The notes under the pieces are model-generated. The model had not been told where the DNA came from, did no database searches, and saw nothing but the letters and a program-made list of their open reading frames with translations. A program made the translations under genes and the position numbers. This document shows positions 10,092-22,800 of a stretch of DNA of 64,000 bases, piece after piece; the stretch's first letter is position 1; each line of letters opens with the position of its first letter. The DNA lies in contig CM077827.1 of NCBI GenBank assembly GCA_039720395.1, forward strand, positions 22,224,375 through 22,288,374, given 5' to 3'. Origin of the DNA: Liquidambar formosana. Taxonomy: Eukaryota; Streptophyta; Magnoliopsida; Saxifragales; Altingiaceae.

Positions 10092-11891
10092 CGTTGCTAC
10101 CTCCTCTGTCGCTCTCTCTCTTTAGGGTAGAAGTTGCAAAGCTCAGAGAGTGTCACAATGCAAATTACAAGTGGCTCCACATTGGAGTCTGGAGCCCAAG
10201 TAGTTTGATAGCGTGGACCACCTTGAAAGGACGTACTTTTCGACCTTCCCCTTCTCTGGGAAAACCATTTTCGACATTGGTTATTTAACATAGCAAAAAT
10301 TAGCTTGTTAATATTGGTTTTATCCAATTTAATAAGAGAATAAGAGATAGATGAATCCAGACTTTGAGTTTTTATGTTTTATTTTTTTTAGGACTCTTCC
10401 AGCATTATAATTGATAGATGTCATTGTTAAAAATAAAAGTTCTTCTACATGAGACTACTCTATAGACCTATTACATAGTGGTCACTTTCTATTGGTTTCC
10501 TCTTTAAAAGGTAAATAATTTGAAATCAAATTAAATCTCCCAAAATCAGGCCGAAATAACTTAATAACCCAATTCCATGTTTGAGCGCAAAAATCACGAA
10601 CAACAATATCGAACGTTCTCTCCTTCTCTCGTTCCCTCCTCCTCAAACCAGTCACTTATAATATTGAACATTCTCTTGTTCCCTCCTCCTCAAACCGAAT
10701 TAGTTACTCTTCTGAGCAGACATCATATCAAGTTGTGACGAAAGATCGAATGGGCTCTGTTCATTGATTGATGACAATCTACCAGTTGAAGTTCAGTTAT
10801 CAAGTAGTGATATGCAATGGTTCGAAAAAATGGTCAGAATCATGCCCCTTTTTTAGGGTTAGAGCATTTTTTTATGATTGGGAAAAACCCTATGTGAATA
10901 AGCTTGTTTTAACAACTATGAAGTAGTTTAAAACACTGAAAATCTTACTAGCAACCAAAATTTTCAAATTAATTTGATTTAATGCTATCAAAAACTCAGT
11001 TATTCAATTGATTTATACTTTATTATGCAAATGTTCAATCGTATTCATGGTAAAAGGAAAGAAGAGGCTTTTCATGGTAAAAGAAGGGGCTTTGTAATAT
11101 CAATAAAAAAAAATATAGATACTTGTTAAAAAAATCAACTTATTAAGTTGTAAAGTTAATCACAGTATCACAACGGGGTTGATTGAACTAGCCCTCTAGT
11201 TATGCAACTCCTACAATGCTTGTCAAACCCTTACAATATATTTTAGTTATTAAGTGATTTTATAAAATTGCATGAAAATCTTAGGTGGTGTTTAATTTTT
11301 ATTCAAAGTTCTCTTAGATTTGTTGCCCATTCTTGCTTAAAACAAATTTACAGAGAAATTGTTGTTTGGCTTTGAAATTCTAACTAGGTATAGGGGGTTG
11401 TTCTTGTTAATACATATTTAAGCTCGAAACCTTATAACCAAAAAAACAATTAGAGAATTGTGAATGAATTATTAACCTTTTGCTTTTTAGAAATTAATCT
11501 TTGCTTTTAACCTTTGGTCGATTTCTTAGCATGTCTTTTTAGTGGATTCTTTTGGCTAAAGAATTAAATTTTACCCAATTTCATCTTATCTCGCTATTAA
11601 TTGTGTTTGGTTCATTTCTTTTTATTTTGCCACTTATTCTCCAGCATAAAAAACAATGGATAAGTTATTTTGCCACTTATTTTTCTACTTATTAAGTTAT
11701 GTAATTTGTTTTTTTTTTTTCCCTTCAGTTTTCATCCAGTTATTAAGTCACAAAAATACATTTGTGCAGTAGGGTTTGTGTATATAAGAAGCTATTAAGA
11801 GATATAATTCAGTTATTAAGTGATGTTTGTGTATTATTGCAATCTTAGCAAGTTAATAAGTGAATACAATGGATAATTCAAAATAACTCCA
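10092..11891. other. Intergenic region upstream of the PPR gene
   Basis: Should include the PPR promoter and 5' UTR (minus strand), but no convincing TATA box was identified. A 19-base motif, GTTCCCTCCTCCTCAAACC, occurs twice (10631-10649 and 10678-10696), a 47-base-period duplication. The remainder is AT-rich with no gene. Confidence 0.5.
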
Positions 11892-12029
11892 AGTAAATCA
11901 TATGATAACTTGATATCACAAAGGAACTTGTTGCTAGTAATTCACATAGTAACTTGGTTCTTAATAAGTCATACAATAACTTGATATCACATCGTAACTT
12001 GTTCTTGGATAAGTCACATAGTAAGTCAA
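11892..12029. repeat. Two-copy tandem repeat, about 78-bp period
   Basis: AACTTGATATCACA followed by AACTTGTT occurs near 11908 and again near 11981, flanked each time by ATAGTAA and AAGT-rich sequence. Similar GTTATTAAGTGA-type motifs are scattered from 11140 to 11870, suggesting an older, decayed array. Confidence 0.5.
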
Positions 12030-14029
12030 ATGGTTGATCAGGGAGAAAAGGTGAGAATGTGATAAGTATGGAAAGTAACATTTGAAATTCAAGAAATTCA
12101 AGAAAACAGTGGAAGGAAAATATTGCTATTAAATGAAATCCCTACAAACGTAGGATTGTGGGTTGTAACTGATTATTATATATTTCCTTAAATGGTTGTA
12201 GGCCAATCTATTAGGCGAACAGGTTAGGCCCCTATCATTTTGCTAAAAATAATGACAGTTAAATCATGACCACTATTATAATAATAATAATAAGTGTATT
12301 TTTTTTTGTTTTTAGGACTCTTCCAGAATGAGAATAAGAGTTTTTGAACAATAGTTTCGTAAACAAATTCATTAATCTCATAACCCTTTTTGACACCAAA
12401 CAAACGGAATTACCTTTCTTTTACAAAAATATCTTTTGTCTTATTTTTGTTCCCATACAAACTGCTGTTTCTATTTCTGCTGACCAATAGATCCATCTTT
12501 TTGAGTTATATCTATAATCACTCAACTCAATGAGTCAACCCAATTCTCACCACCTCCAACCGTCCCAATTCCCAAACTTTTGATGAACAACAGGTCCACT
12601 TTTGCAACCTCTACAGCGTAAATAAAATAAAAAGAAAAAGAAAAAGAAAAAAACTCATTTTTATGTAGAGAAAAGTAACATGTTATTACAACCTCTTCGC
12701 ACCCAAGAAGAAAACAAAACTCATTTTTATTTAAAGAACAATTACAGGTTATAGTTTAACAATAACAACATAATACAGTCTAATTTTCATGTTACTGTTT
12801 TGAGAGCAAAATAATAATATAATTTTTCTCCAGAATTACTTAATCACAGTGGGTATTGTTTAGAAGATCACGATGATTAGATTTCAAAAATACAAGTTTT
12901 CTGAAAAACGGATTTGTATCTTGTAAGTTATAGGCTTTTAAAAATTAGAAAATTAAAAAATAAGTTAATTACATTAAGTGCCCTTGATAACCAAAAAGGG
13001 ACTGCCCCTACAAGAAAATAAGGGTAAATTATGATTTTTTTTTTTTTTTAATTTTAAAGATAGGGTTACTGCTAATAAGAATACTCAGATGTGGGTTAAG
13101 GAATTAAGAAATATTTTGTTGGGGTTATTACTAAAACCATTCTTCTAAATGGGGTTATTACTAATTTTCCCTTAAAAGTTTGGCTTTCATGAGCAATAAT
13201 TCTAAGCTTCAACCAAAATTTAGGAACCAAAGGACCTTAAGTTTGAATCTTCGCCTCCTTACTATCAGATGCATGAACTTGTGAGTAAACTATGCATCAT
13301 ATAGCCACATAGCCCAAACTTGAGCAGGGGATAAGTTTGGACACCTATTGGAAAAAGTATGTGCTTAATTAATCCAAAATTGTAGCACTAAGGAAAAAAA
13401 CAAAAAAATAATACTTAGAGTCTGAGACCAATACAACATATCGAAATTCAAGTAAGTTGAGGCATGGAACTAAATCCACTGTCCTTCAAAGTGATTTCGC
13501 CCAACACAGAACACGTCCCTTGTGTAATATGGTTCTGAATGCGGTCACTCACCAAGATAAAATGGTTGTCCCTTGAAATATGTGCCTTTGGAATCCCCAT
13601 AATTAGGAACATTAAATCATAAGATTCTAAACATATAAAATACTAATTTATCAGTTACAAAGCAATATTCAACCTAATTCAATTTTGGGCAACTCCAACA
13701 ATACCCACATTGGCAAAAAAAAAAAAAAAAATGCATAGTGGAAAAAGGATGAGACTATTTGCATTCCCTATATTCCTTCTTGCACTCTCCTCAACGTTTT
13801 TAAGAGAGATTATACATGAGCGACTTTTCTTATATGGGTATGTGCAACTTTTTGTTGTGCACTCTGTTTATGGGAATGGTGTGCGACTTTTTTGTGTATG
13901 TGGGAATGGTGTGCGACTTTTCTATGAATGTGTGACTTTTGCTTATTATGAGCAAGACACACAGATCATTAAGACATTTACACAATTTTAAACAAAAATA
14001 ACTATTTAACTGATAAATAGTTTTGTGTT
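12030..14029. other. Intergenic region without recognised gene
   Basis: AT-rich sequence with A/T runs (12604-12650, 13034-13048, 13716-13731). A short direct repeat (TGGGAATGGTGTGCGACTTT) occurs at about 13871 and 13900. No coding frame resembles a known protein. Confidence 0.5.
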
Positions 14030-14286
14030 TAAAAATGGCCCCTTTTCATTTGTATCCCTACAGAGATTATAAATAGGAGTCTACTCCTATAGATTAGATA
14101 TATCTCTATCTCTCTTCTCTCTCTCTCTCTCTTCCTACCAGTTCTATAACAGATTCGTTGAGAAATTTTGGGATTTTCAGAATTTCTATCTATAGAATCC
14201 ATAGGCCTTTGTTGTATGTATCCTAGAGGTGATTTGTCAGAAGTTGATAGCAAACTCTATACGAGTGGGGGCAAATATCACCTTAA
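14030..14286 (+). mobile_element. Probable Copia LTR end and leader, left part
   Basis: Directly upstream of a Copia gag remnant. It contains a TATA-like TATAAATAGG (14070-14079) followed by a pyrimidine-rich CT tract, as in a retrotransposon promoter and transcribed leader. The leader is interrupted by a MITE at 14287-14443 and resumes at 14447. LTR edges and PBS were not located. Confidence 0.4.
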
Positions 14287-14443
14287 CGCTATGTTTGGAT
14301 AAGGAATTTCTAGGTGGAATTTGCTTTTGAGATGGAATTTGCAAAATTTTTATAAGGAATTCGTCTATCTCATCCTTATTAAAATTTACAAACTCCATCT
14401 CAAAAGCAAATTCCACCTAAAAATTTCTTATCCAAACATAACG
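14287..14443. mobile_element. Tourist-like MITE with TAA target duplication
   Basis: A 157-base foldback element. Its ends, CGCTATGTTTGGATAAG and the complement of CTTATCCAAACATAACG, are near-perfect inverted repeats continuing inward for about 50 bases. TAA flanks both sides (14284-14286, 14444-14446), the 3-bp target duplication of PIF/Harbinger-derived Tourist MITEs. Removing it rejoins CACCTTAAAGGAGAG in the Copia leader, so it inserted after the Copia element. Confidence 0.85.
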
Positions 14444-14446
14444 TAA

Positions 14447-14885
14447 AGGAGAGTGATCCTACACGCCTCAAAGCCTACAATCCTTCTTTCGATATTACAA
14501 ATTCCCCAACAATTTTAAGGTGATAATAAAATGGAACCAGGATCTGACATAGCGGCATTCAAAGTCATGAACCAAGATTTCGCGAAGTTAGATAAGTTTG
14601 ATGGAACTAATTTCACTCGCTGGGAAGATAAGATGATCTTCCCGGCCACTGATTGCGCTGAAGATTTTCTATGTTCTGGACCCGAAATTGCAGCCTATTG
14701 CAGATTCATCCGAGGATGACACCGATCAGATTAAGGCAGAAAGAAAGAAAAGAGAGGAGGACGAATTAGTTTGTAGAGGACATTTTCAATTTAAAAGAAT
14801 ATTTTTGAGAAAATTCGGCATAGTCCTATTCAATTCTAAACATAAAATAAAACCATTCAAAGCAATAAACATTAAAGTAAGCTAG
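14447..14885 (+). pseudogene. Copia retrotransposon gag remnant
   Basis: After a short leader, an ATG at 14531 opens a 62-codon frame with the start of a plant Copia gag: FKVMNQDFAKLDKFDGTNFT, then RWEDKM. After a frame change near 14690 comes the SEDDTDQIKAERKKREEDEL segment that normally follows the first gag helices. Pieces between and after are missing and no protease, integrase or RT follows, so the element is truncated. Confidence 0.65.
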
Positions 14886-15162
14886 CATTAGTGTTCCACA
14901 GAGTTCAACTGTCCATACTTACATTAAAATACATAAACAGACTGTTTAAATATAGTATAGTCCATAAAGTTATAAATAAAAATCCACACATCATCTATAT
15001 GCAATGCATGTAATGTCTCATGCTATCCCCCGATGTGATGCCTCCTCATATAGGTCATCATTACCTTACTCAAAATCTACAAAATATGTTTTTAAAAAAT
15101 AGGGGTAAGTAAAACTTAGTATGTTACATTTTTCAAGGCTATATATCAAGGTTTCTCTTTTA

Positions 15163-16698
15163 TGTAAAATTAAATTTTCTAGAGGTCATGTTAATATTTT
15201 TTGACCAAGTGGGAGTGGGAATGTGTCATTGGAAGAGTTATGCGACGTGAATTTATTGTGGATCATATAATTACATGTGGTAATTAATTATTTTTAATGC
15301 GTTGTGCAATTCAATTGCTGCCAATATTTTACCCAGCCTTACGAGACTTATTGGCATGTTCACTCTGGCTCGAGTGTAGCCTCACCATCCATTTAGAAAA
15401 CCTTTCTTGCTTGTTATGCGATAGCATATTAGTTTTAGGTTAACTAGATAGATTATTGGTAAATTTAGATAGAACTTGTATTTTGTTTGCTTTTTGTGTA
15501 TAAGATTATTTTGTGAGGCATAATGTGTGGCATGACATCCCTATTTGTTTATTCATTGTAGAATATCCTCTATAGTAGGATTTTTGGAAATGCAATGTAT
15601 TACTTCATATTCTTTGTGAGGAGCCATGTAAAGGGATGTATTTCAGTGACGTGCATTATGCATGTAGAATTAACTTAACATAAGCTCTAAAATTTTCTAA
15701 TATGGTTTCACATGGGAACCAGTGTTTTTATTTTATGTGGAGCATTCTATTTACTATTTTGTTAGTACTAGTTGGTGCACACGTGCGTTGCACGTGGCTT
15801 TTTGTTTTTGGTTTTTTTTATTATGAGAAAAAGTTATCGCATTTTGTAGAGAAACACTTACCAAGCAAGGTAGAAGACACTATTAATGGAGAAAGAAGAA
15901 TTTAGAATCCCGTTGTTAATGGAGAAAGTAGAATTCAGAATTATGTAGATTATATATGTTAAGGATTTAGGGATTTTACACGAATTTGATTTCCTATTTA
16001 TGTGGTTTTACGAATTAAAGTATATGAATTATAGTATACTTTGAATTCCTATTTATATTTATGTTTTTTATATTCTTATTTCCTATTCCAATCAATGTAC
16101 CGTGTATAAGGGTAGAATTATAATATATTTTGAATTTCTATTTATATTTATGTGTTTTATATTCTTATTTCCTTTTTATGTGTTTTATATTTTATATTCC
16201 TATTTCTTCTTCCAATCAATGTATCATGTATAAGGGTAGTAATGTATTTAAAACATAAAATAAGGGTATATTGGTCGATCAGAAGCTTTTATGACACTCA
16301 GCCTTTTATAAGTAGTATAGATAATATCGTGGATCTTATAGTTGAGGTTTTGTACCTCCTAATGTGTATATATATGTTCGAAAAACAATTGGAAAGTATA
16401 CTCCTAACCTAAACCACCAAGAGATGTTTATGAGCAATAACAACACTTTTCGATCTTGGTATGTGGGAAGGAATAATATTTCTCAGTTGGGTTTTCTGAA
16501 TGAATAGAAAGATTTGTAAATAATAATATCGACCTTACGCATATGAATGAAATGATGACTACCAAACATATAGCTCAGAGAATTCAATACCTTTTGAATG
16601 AGCAAAAGCTCCTGGATATGTTGACCAATTTTGTAATCCAATGGACCCTACACTGCCTTGATTTCTTGATTTTGTGTTTAAGGCCTATTATTCTTATA
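15163..16698 (+). repeat. Left arm of a ~1-kb imperfect inverted repeat
   Basis: Excluding the Helitron at 15768-16321, about 980 bases of this segment match the reverse complement of 16985-17995. Shared landmarks include GTGGGAATGTGTCATT, TTACATGTGGTAATTAAT, TTTATGTGGAGCATTCTATT, TGAGGTTTTGTACCTC and TTTTGAATGAGCAA. No coding function was recognised; short frames seen in both arms are mirrored copies. Confidence 0.8.
15768..16321 (-). mobile_element. Non-autonomous Helitron
   Basis: Read on the minus strand, this 554-base element begins TCTATACTACTTATAAAAGG (5' TC end) and ends with a perfect hairpin, CACGTGC-AAC-GCACGTG, then 11 bases and CTAG. It sits between a host A and T without target duplication, as Helitrons do. 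The other arm of the surrounding inverted repeat lacks it, giving a direct empty-site comparison. No Rep or helicase coding remains. Confidence 0.87.
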
Positions 16699-16984
16699 GA
16701 TTATAGAGTACGTTTTATTATGTAAACCGCATGCAAGTTGATGTTATTGGGTAGTATATGTATTACCCCAATACACACACAAATGTAGAGAGTGTTCAGT
16801 GAATAGGATATCTTCTTCAACTCAGCGCAATCACAAGCGAAGTATTTCAACTTTTTATAGTTATAATATATTATTTCAAATAGCTCTATCTATCATTGGC
16901 AATGGGACAGTATACATACTCTCCAATAAGATCAACAAGCATGCTACTTGTCATAGTAAAGCATCCGCTGCGATGGCTCTTAAA

Positions 16985-17995
16985 CCAAGGATGGTAGACC
17001 TCAAACACAAAGTCAAGGCAATGTAATATCATATATTTATCCACAAGTTGAATCACAAAATTAGTCAAAATCTCTAGGAGCACTTGCTCATTCAAAATGT
17101 ATTAAATTTCTAAGTCATATGAGTGGTAGTCATCAATTCAATCAAAATGCGTAGGGTCAACATTATTATTTACACATCTTTCTATTCATTCAAAAAATCC
17201 TACTGAAAAATATTATCCCTTCCCACACATCAAGATAAAAAAAATGTTACTATTGCTTATAATCATCTCTCGACAATGTAGGTGAGGAGTATATTTCCCA
17301 ATTGTTTTTCAAACAAATATACACATTTAAGAGGTACAAAACCTCAACTAATAAGATCCACGGTATTATATTAATACAATAATAAAATAAAATGCTCCAC
17401 ATAAAATGAGCAAATGGGTTCCCACATGGAACCATATTGGTAAACTTGAGAGCCTGTACTAAGAAAATTCTACACAAATAAAACATGGCGCGTAATACAT
17501 CCCTAGCTTCTCGAAATAGTATATGAAATCATTCATTACATTCTCAAAAATCTTACAACAAAGGATCTACCGCAATGAATAAATAAATGGGGATCCTGTG
17601 CCACACACTATGCCTCGAAGACCAATCTTATACACACAAAGCAAATAAAACACAAGCTCTCTCTAAATTAGCCAAATATCCATCCATTTGACCTAAGACT
17701 AATATCCTAGCACATAACAGAAAAAAAAGTCTTTTAAATGGATGATGAGGTCATGCTCAACTGCAGAGGAGTGTTCCAATAAGTCTTGTAAAGCAAGTAA
17801 AGCATTGGCTGCAATTGGACTGCATAACACAATAATATAATTAATTACACAAATTAATTCATTAATTACCACATGTAATATCAATTATGCACTGACAAAT
17901 CCACATCAGATAGCTCTCCTAATGACACATTCCCACTCCTACTTGGTTAAACAAAATTAACATGGCCTCTAGAAATTTTTATTTTGCATAAATAA
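16985..17995 (-). repeat. Right arm of the ~1-kb imperfect inverted repeat
   Basis: Reverse complement of 15163-16698 without the Helitron. The two arms are separated by about 286 bases of unique sequence (16699-16984). Small indels and substitutions are scattered through the arms, so the duplication is not recent. Confidence 0.8.
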
Positions 17996-19692
17996 ATTTT
18001 AAATTATTTTTCGATCAGGAAAATTGCTAAAAAATAAGGTAAATAAAAAATCCAAAGTCTAGGATGGGAGATGCAGCAAGTCAGGGTCACAAACAATCCC
18101 TGAAAAAATTCTAAAATTTTCTAGGAAGCAAAACACCCCCTCATGTGCCTCCAAGCGCGTGACTGGGATCCTCATTATGCAATTTTTCCAAATTAATTTT
18201 ATAACAATTAGGGGTGTCATATGTTCTATTTTTATTTCTGTTCAAACTAATTTCCTAACGACTCGTGAGTAATCCCATACTATGATAACCTTACTCCTAC
18301 CCCCAATTTAATTGGTTAAGCCAGAGTTAAAGTGAACTTTAAAGTAGTTAGCTCCTCGTGTAACCAGGAAAACGAATAAACAAATAGTTAGCTCCTCCTT
18401 TTGGACACGGGTTTCTAATGCCCCTACCTTTGTCAGCTCCCTTAAACAGTGCTTGGAGGCATTCTGCCCAATACATGCAAAACTTCTATACAGGCAGCTT
18501 TGGTCAAACCTGTGATTCGGATTCAGTCATTCAGGTAATCCTTCATGAGTCAGCATTGGAGGGTTTTGAGCCCTTTTTTTTTTGGCAGTTTTTGCTTTCT
18601 CTGAGCCAATATATCCTAGCATAGAGAAAATTTGAACCTGATTGCAAACAAGGGGATGCTGTTCAGTCGCACACCAAGTCGATCTCACGAGGTAAACCGC
18701 CATTGCATTTCACTCCCCTACAACATATACAGAACCCAGCCAAAGGGTGTCCAAATATGTAATGTACGACAAATTTAACCTTGCAAACACCAATGGCTGT
18801 GAGCAAGCTGATGGTTAACTAAAGAATTTCTCCAACCCCAACCCCTATGAGTGGGGTAGACGAATCGATCTTGGAAGGGATCAGTGTCACATCCTCGAAC
18901 ACGGCTGATTGAAAATACATTTAAAACGCTTTGATTATTAATTACTAATGAGATTGGAACAAAACATGCCCAGCGCCATACCCATAAACGTTTAAACCGA
19001 GTAGGGTGAGAGTTTCAGGTCCGACAGTGCTAGCAACATGTAATGTGATTTTTATATTCACAGAAACACAAGTCATGCATCACTATTTGATTGTAGCATT
19101 CATATGCAAAATTATTTATCCACCCCTTAACCCAAAAAAAAAATAATAATAATTAATATTCTTTTTTCCACTTGCACAGTACAAAATGAATGAAGCACAT
19201 GCCTAACCAACCTAATTTCCCCAAAACCAGCACTCCATTCCCCGCGCCCAGGAAAAAACAAAATAACAAAACAAAACAAAATAAACTTCTTCCTCCCCCA
19301 ACAAAATAAAGGATGTTAAAATTAAAAAATTAAAAAAACCAAAACAAAAACAAGAAAAGAAAAAAAAAAAAAAAAAAAAAAAAAAGAACATTAAAGATAC
19401 TTTCCTCCATTTTTGGAGGAATATGGAATTTGTTAGCACCGCTGCAGACAGATTAGTACTAAAACTTTTCCAGAACACAGCCTTAATGTCATCTTCCAGT
19501 AAAAAAGCTACAATTTAACATTCAGTTCACTGCTTTGGCACTACTGTCATCCATGAAAAGCATAGCAGAAAGATTGACAAGAAGGAAAGATTGACAAGGA
19601 AATGTTTTCCCCTCTTTTTTTTGCCTTTTTTTTTCAACATCATCAACAACATTATACAAAAGCAACTATGCACCAATCTCCTATACCCAATA
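17996..19692. other. Intergenic region and probable BPM 3' UTR
   Basis: The segment just below 19693 should hold the 3' UTR of the minus-strand BPM gene. A 25-base A run lies at 19361-19385. No gene or terminal repeat was recognised between 17996 and 19200. Confidence 0.45.
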
Positions 19693-19880
19693 TCAGGTCC
19701 TTTGCCTAACCCTCCTCCCATTGGTGTCACCACCATCTGAAAGTTGAGCCCACACACTTCGAGATTTCCCACCTCCACTGCTACAATCCTCCTCACAACC
19801 TGCCACTGTCTTCAGGAGCTCCGACTGCAGTGATGGACAGTTTTCTTTGAGGTACTCAAAGCCATCAGATCGCATAACAG
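19693..19880 (-). CDS. BPM: BPM exon 4 (C-terminus)
   Basis: The acceptor TTATTGCAG|CT completes Ala345 and continues [18 protein letters not shown] to a Gly/Ser-rich, basic tail and a TGA at 19695-19693. It lies 16.6 kb from exon 3. Phase, order, strand and continuity of the conserved [12 protein letters not shown] junction all support membership in this gene. Confidence 0.9.
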
Positions 19881-22800
19881 CTGCAATAAGAGTGCCAAAT
19901 GGAGAATGAGGAACCAAGAAATTAAGCACAAAGATCTAATAGTAGAATCAAGAAAACCTTGGCCTCTTCCTCAGAATCCCATATTTTAAATTACTCAGAA
20001 AATTCCAAAATAAGAAATTCCATAAACATACTGTGCAGTAGCTGTTATGTCAAGGCCGTAATTTGAAAAAAAAAAAATTCTTTTATGGTGACGCTTAAAA
20101 GTGAGTCAAAATCAAACTATTGGGAGTCATGACCATATCACGTTTGAGGAAACAATTGATTCTGCATAGCCACTTTTGTTTTTTTAGGCGACTGCCTCCA
20201 CATGACTTATTCTCAACGATGCCACTCAATCCTAGACAATAGCTAATATAGAAGTAGAAGATTTAATGAGGAAATGCGACATTAAAAAGCATGTTACACA
20301 AACTTTGTAAGACAAACTGCAGTCCAACTAATTAAAAATTAAATGCAAATTACTCAATCAAAACAAAGATGATACAGCCACAAGACAAAGCTTCATTCAT
20401 GAGGTAGGTAAAAGCCACATTATATAAAGTGATTTAGCATTCCCATGTCCATCAAAATCAAAATATATACAATGGCAAGCTTGCCTTCCACTCAGAAATA
20501 TACGATCAAATCCTCTACAGGCCAGCATGCCTCCAGCAGCAAAGGTGAACAAGCCATTAATTATCCTTGGGAAAAAAGATTGAATGAGGCTCAAAGCAAA
20601 TATATGCAGCAATCTTTAAAGCCCCTTTGCTTAGTTGAAAATTAAGGATGGCCAAATGTTATTCTACTAGAGTAACAAAGACATTGCTGTTTCTCCTCTT
20701 CAAACATTTTCTTTTTAAAATGTTGATCATATGCTAGGGCACATGGACACAATTGAATAATGTGAGTGTGCGTCCAGGTGAAATATTTGTCTAATCCCCA
20801 TATGCTAGGGCACACGGACACAATTGAATAATGTAATTGCCCATAATTTTCTTCCCATACCCTAAGCCAAACTGCAATATTTATGTAACATAACATATCC
20901 GACATAGGTGCTTCACTCATACTAAGATACACATGCAACAAAGAAACAGATTGTGAGATTATGAAAGCATCTAGTTATTCCCTAATGCCTACGTTGCATG
21001 CACACGGGCTTGGAACATATGTTCCAACATGACATGGACATAGCAAAGACAATTCTTATAATAAAAGAAAAACTGTATTTCAATGTCATCATGAAGTATA
21101 TAAGGAGGATCTATGTTACATGGACTTGGGTACCGGTATATGGTACAGGTGTGTGTCCAAAAGTTTGATTCTTCTACGTTTCAAAGAGTTTTCAATTACT
21201 TTTAAGTGTTGGATATGCAAACCTATAGCATATATGTTTTGACAAAGATACTTGATCATGAAGCCAAGGGTCCAAGTAACATATATAAGAAGTTGCATCA
21301 TCGAGATCATATTCTGCAAGCCTCCGAGAAGTATTAGAGAGCCTTCTCCGCACTTCTTTTGCTTACATGACTTTGGTTCATATAGTGAGTGGGTTCAATA
21401 GTGTTAAGGTTTTAAACCTATCAACTTGGTCATAACACACAAGGCTTCACAAGATATCTGCAAAAATCCTCCCCATTCAGTAGTTGGTTATCCTTCATAT
21501 TATCTCTCTTCAGTTCGCCTTTATGCAAGGAAATCAATTATCAAGGCTATTCTCAGGAAACATTAACACGAAAAGTGACAGTGAGGACAGTCAATGGATA
21601 TCGAATGCATGTTAAAGGAGTGGCAGTGAATTTTATGTGTCTGACATCAGACATGTGTCTAACATGTACAATTCTCTTCTGTGAAACTGTACTACTAAAT
21701 CCCATACCCATTACCCTCGCATGTCAGGTCTAATTTCACATACATTGACATAACCCTTTGACAAATGATTCAATGAATGCTTCAAAACAAAAGGAAAAAG
21801 CAATAAATATTTACTATGAGGTGGCCAGATAAGCTTTCTTTTGAGAAGTGTCAATGTGACATGAACAACAAATAATAGGGGTTTTCTCCCCATGCCCTTT
21901 GTTAACATATTTCAAGAAGGTATATTAAGAATATCAGGAATATTGTAAAACAAAATTAATGCCAATTAAAGCGTCTTTAATTTGATTTGAGATCCTGATA
22001 ATGAACTTGATTTTGGAAATAAGATGTGAAATTTACATATTTTTGAAATTTTTGAAATTTTCAGAAGAGTCTTCAATTTCGCCGCTATGGCAACTAACTT
22101 CTTGAGTCTTCCATCCATACACAATTGACAATCAAATTCAACAAACCCTCCACAAATTTCCATTAAGTACACATTTGCCAAAAGAGAACCAATACTCCAC
22201 TTGGAGTTCCTGCAGGTGCTTTCAGTACAAACACCCTAAAAAAGAACCTCCATCTTCATTAGTAAATCCTAAACACATAACTGGAAATGGCAAAAACCAC
22301 CCTACACCCACTCACTCACGAAGCTTCTACCCATGAGTTATTGTCCTTGAAGGAGAAACCCAAGGTTACAATTAAATATCATTAAAAGAACAACAATATC
22401 TTTATCCAATTTGAATATAGAGGATAAGATTAATTCTCTTAATTGTCTTCATCCAAAAAAATATATATATATTAATGCTCTTAAATGTGCCTTTGGATTC
22501 TTCACTAAAATTTTCTTAATATGTTTGGACCTTCAAACGGGAGAAAAAGGTAGATAATAACATGTGAGAAGATCTACATTACATGGACACTTCAAAATGT
22601 GTGAAGTAACCATGCCGGATACATGTGACATAGGGTGTGGGTACTCCCATCGGACGCTTCAAAATAGTGGAAAATCTTTATTATGTAGACAAATCTGACA
22701 CCTGGACATGTTCCCACACCTAACACCCATACTCAAGTCCATGTAACATAGGAGAAGGTGCAAAGATAGCTACAGAAAGTCTTCTTTTTAGTAAGATAAT

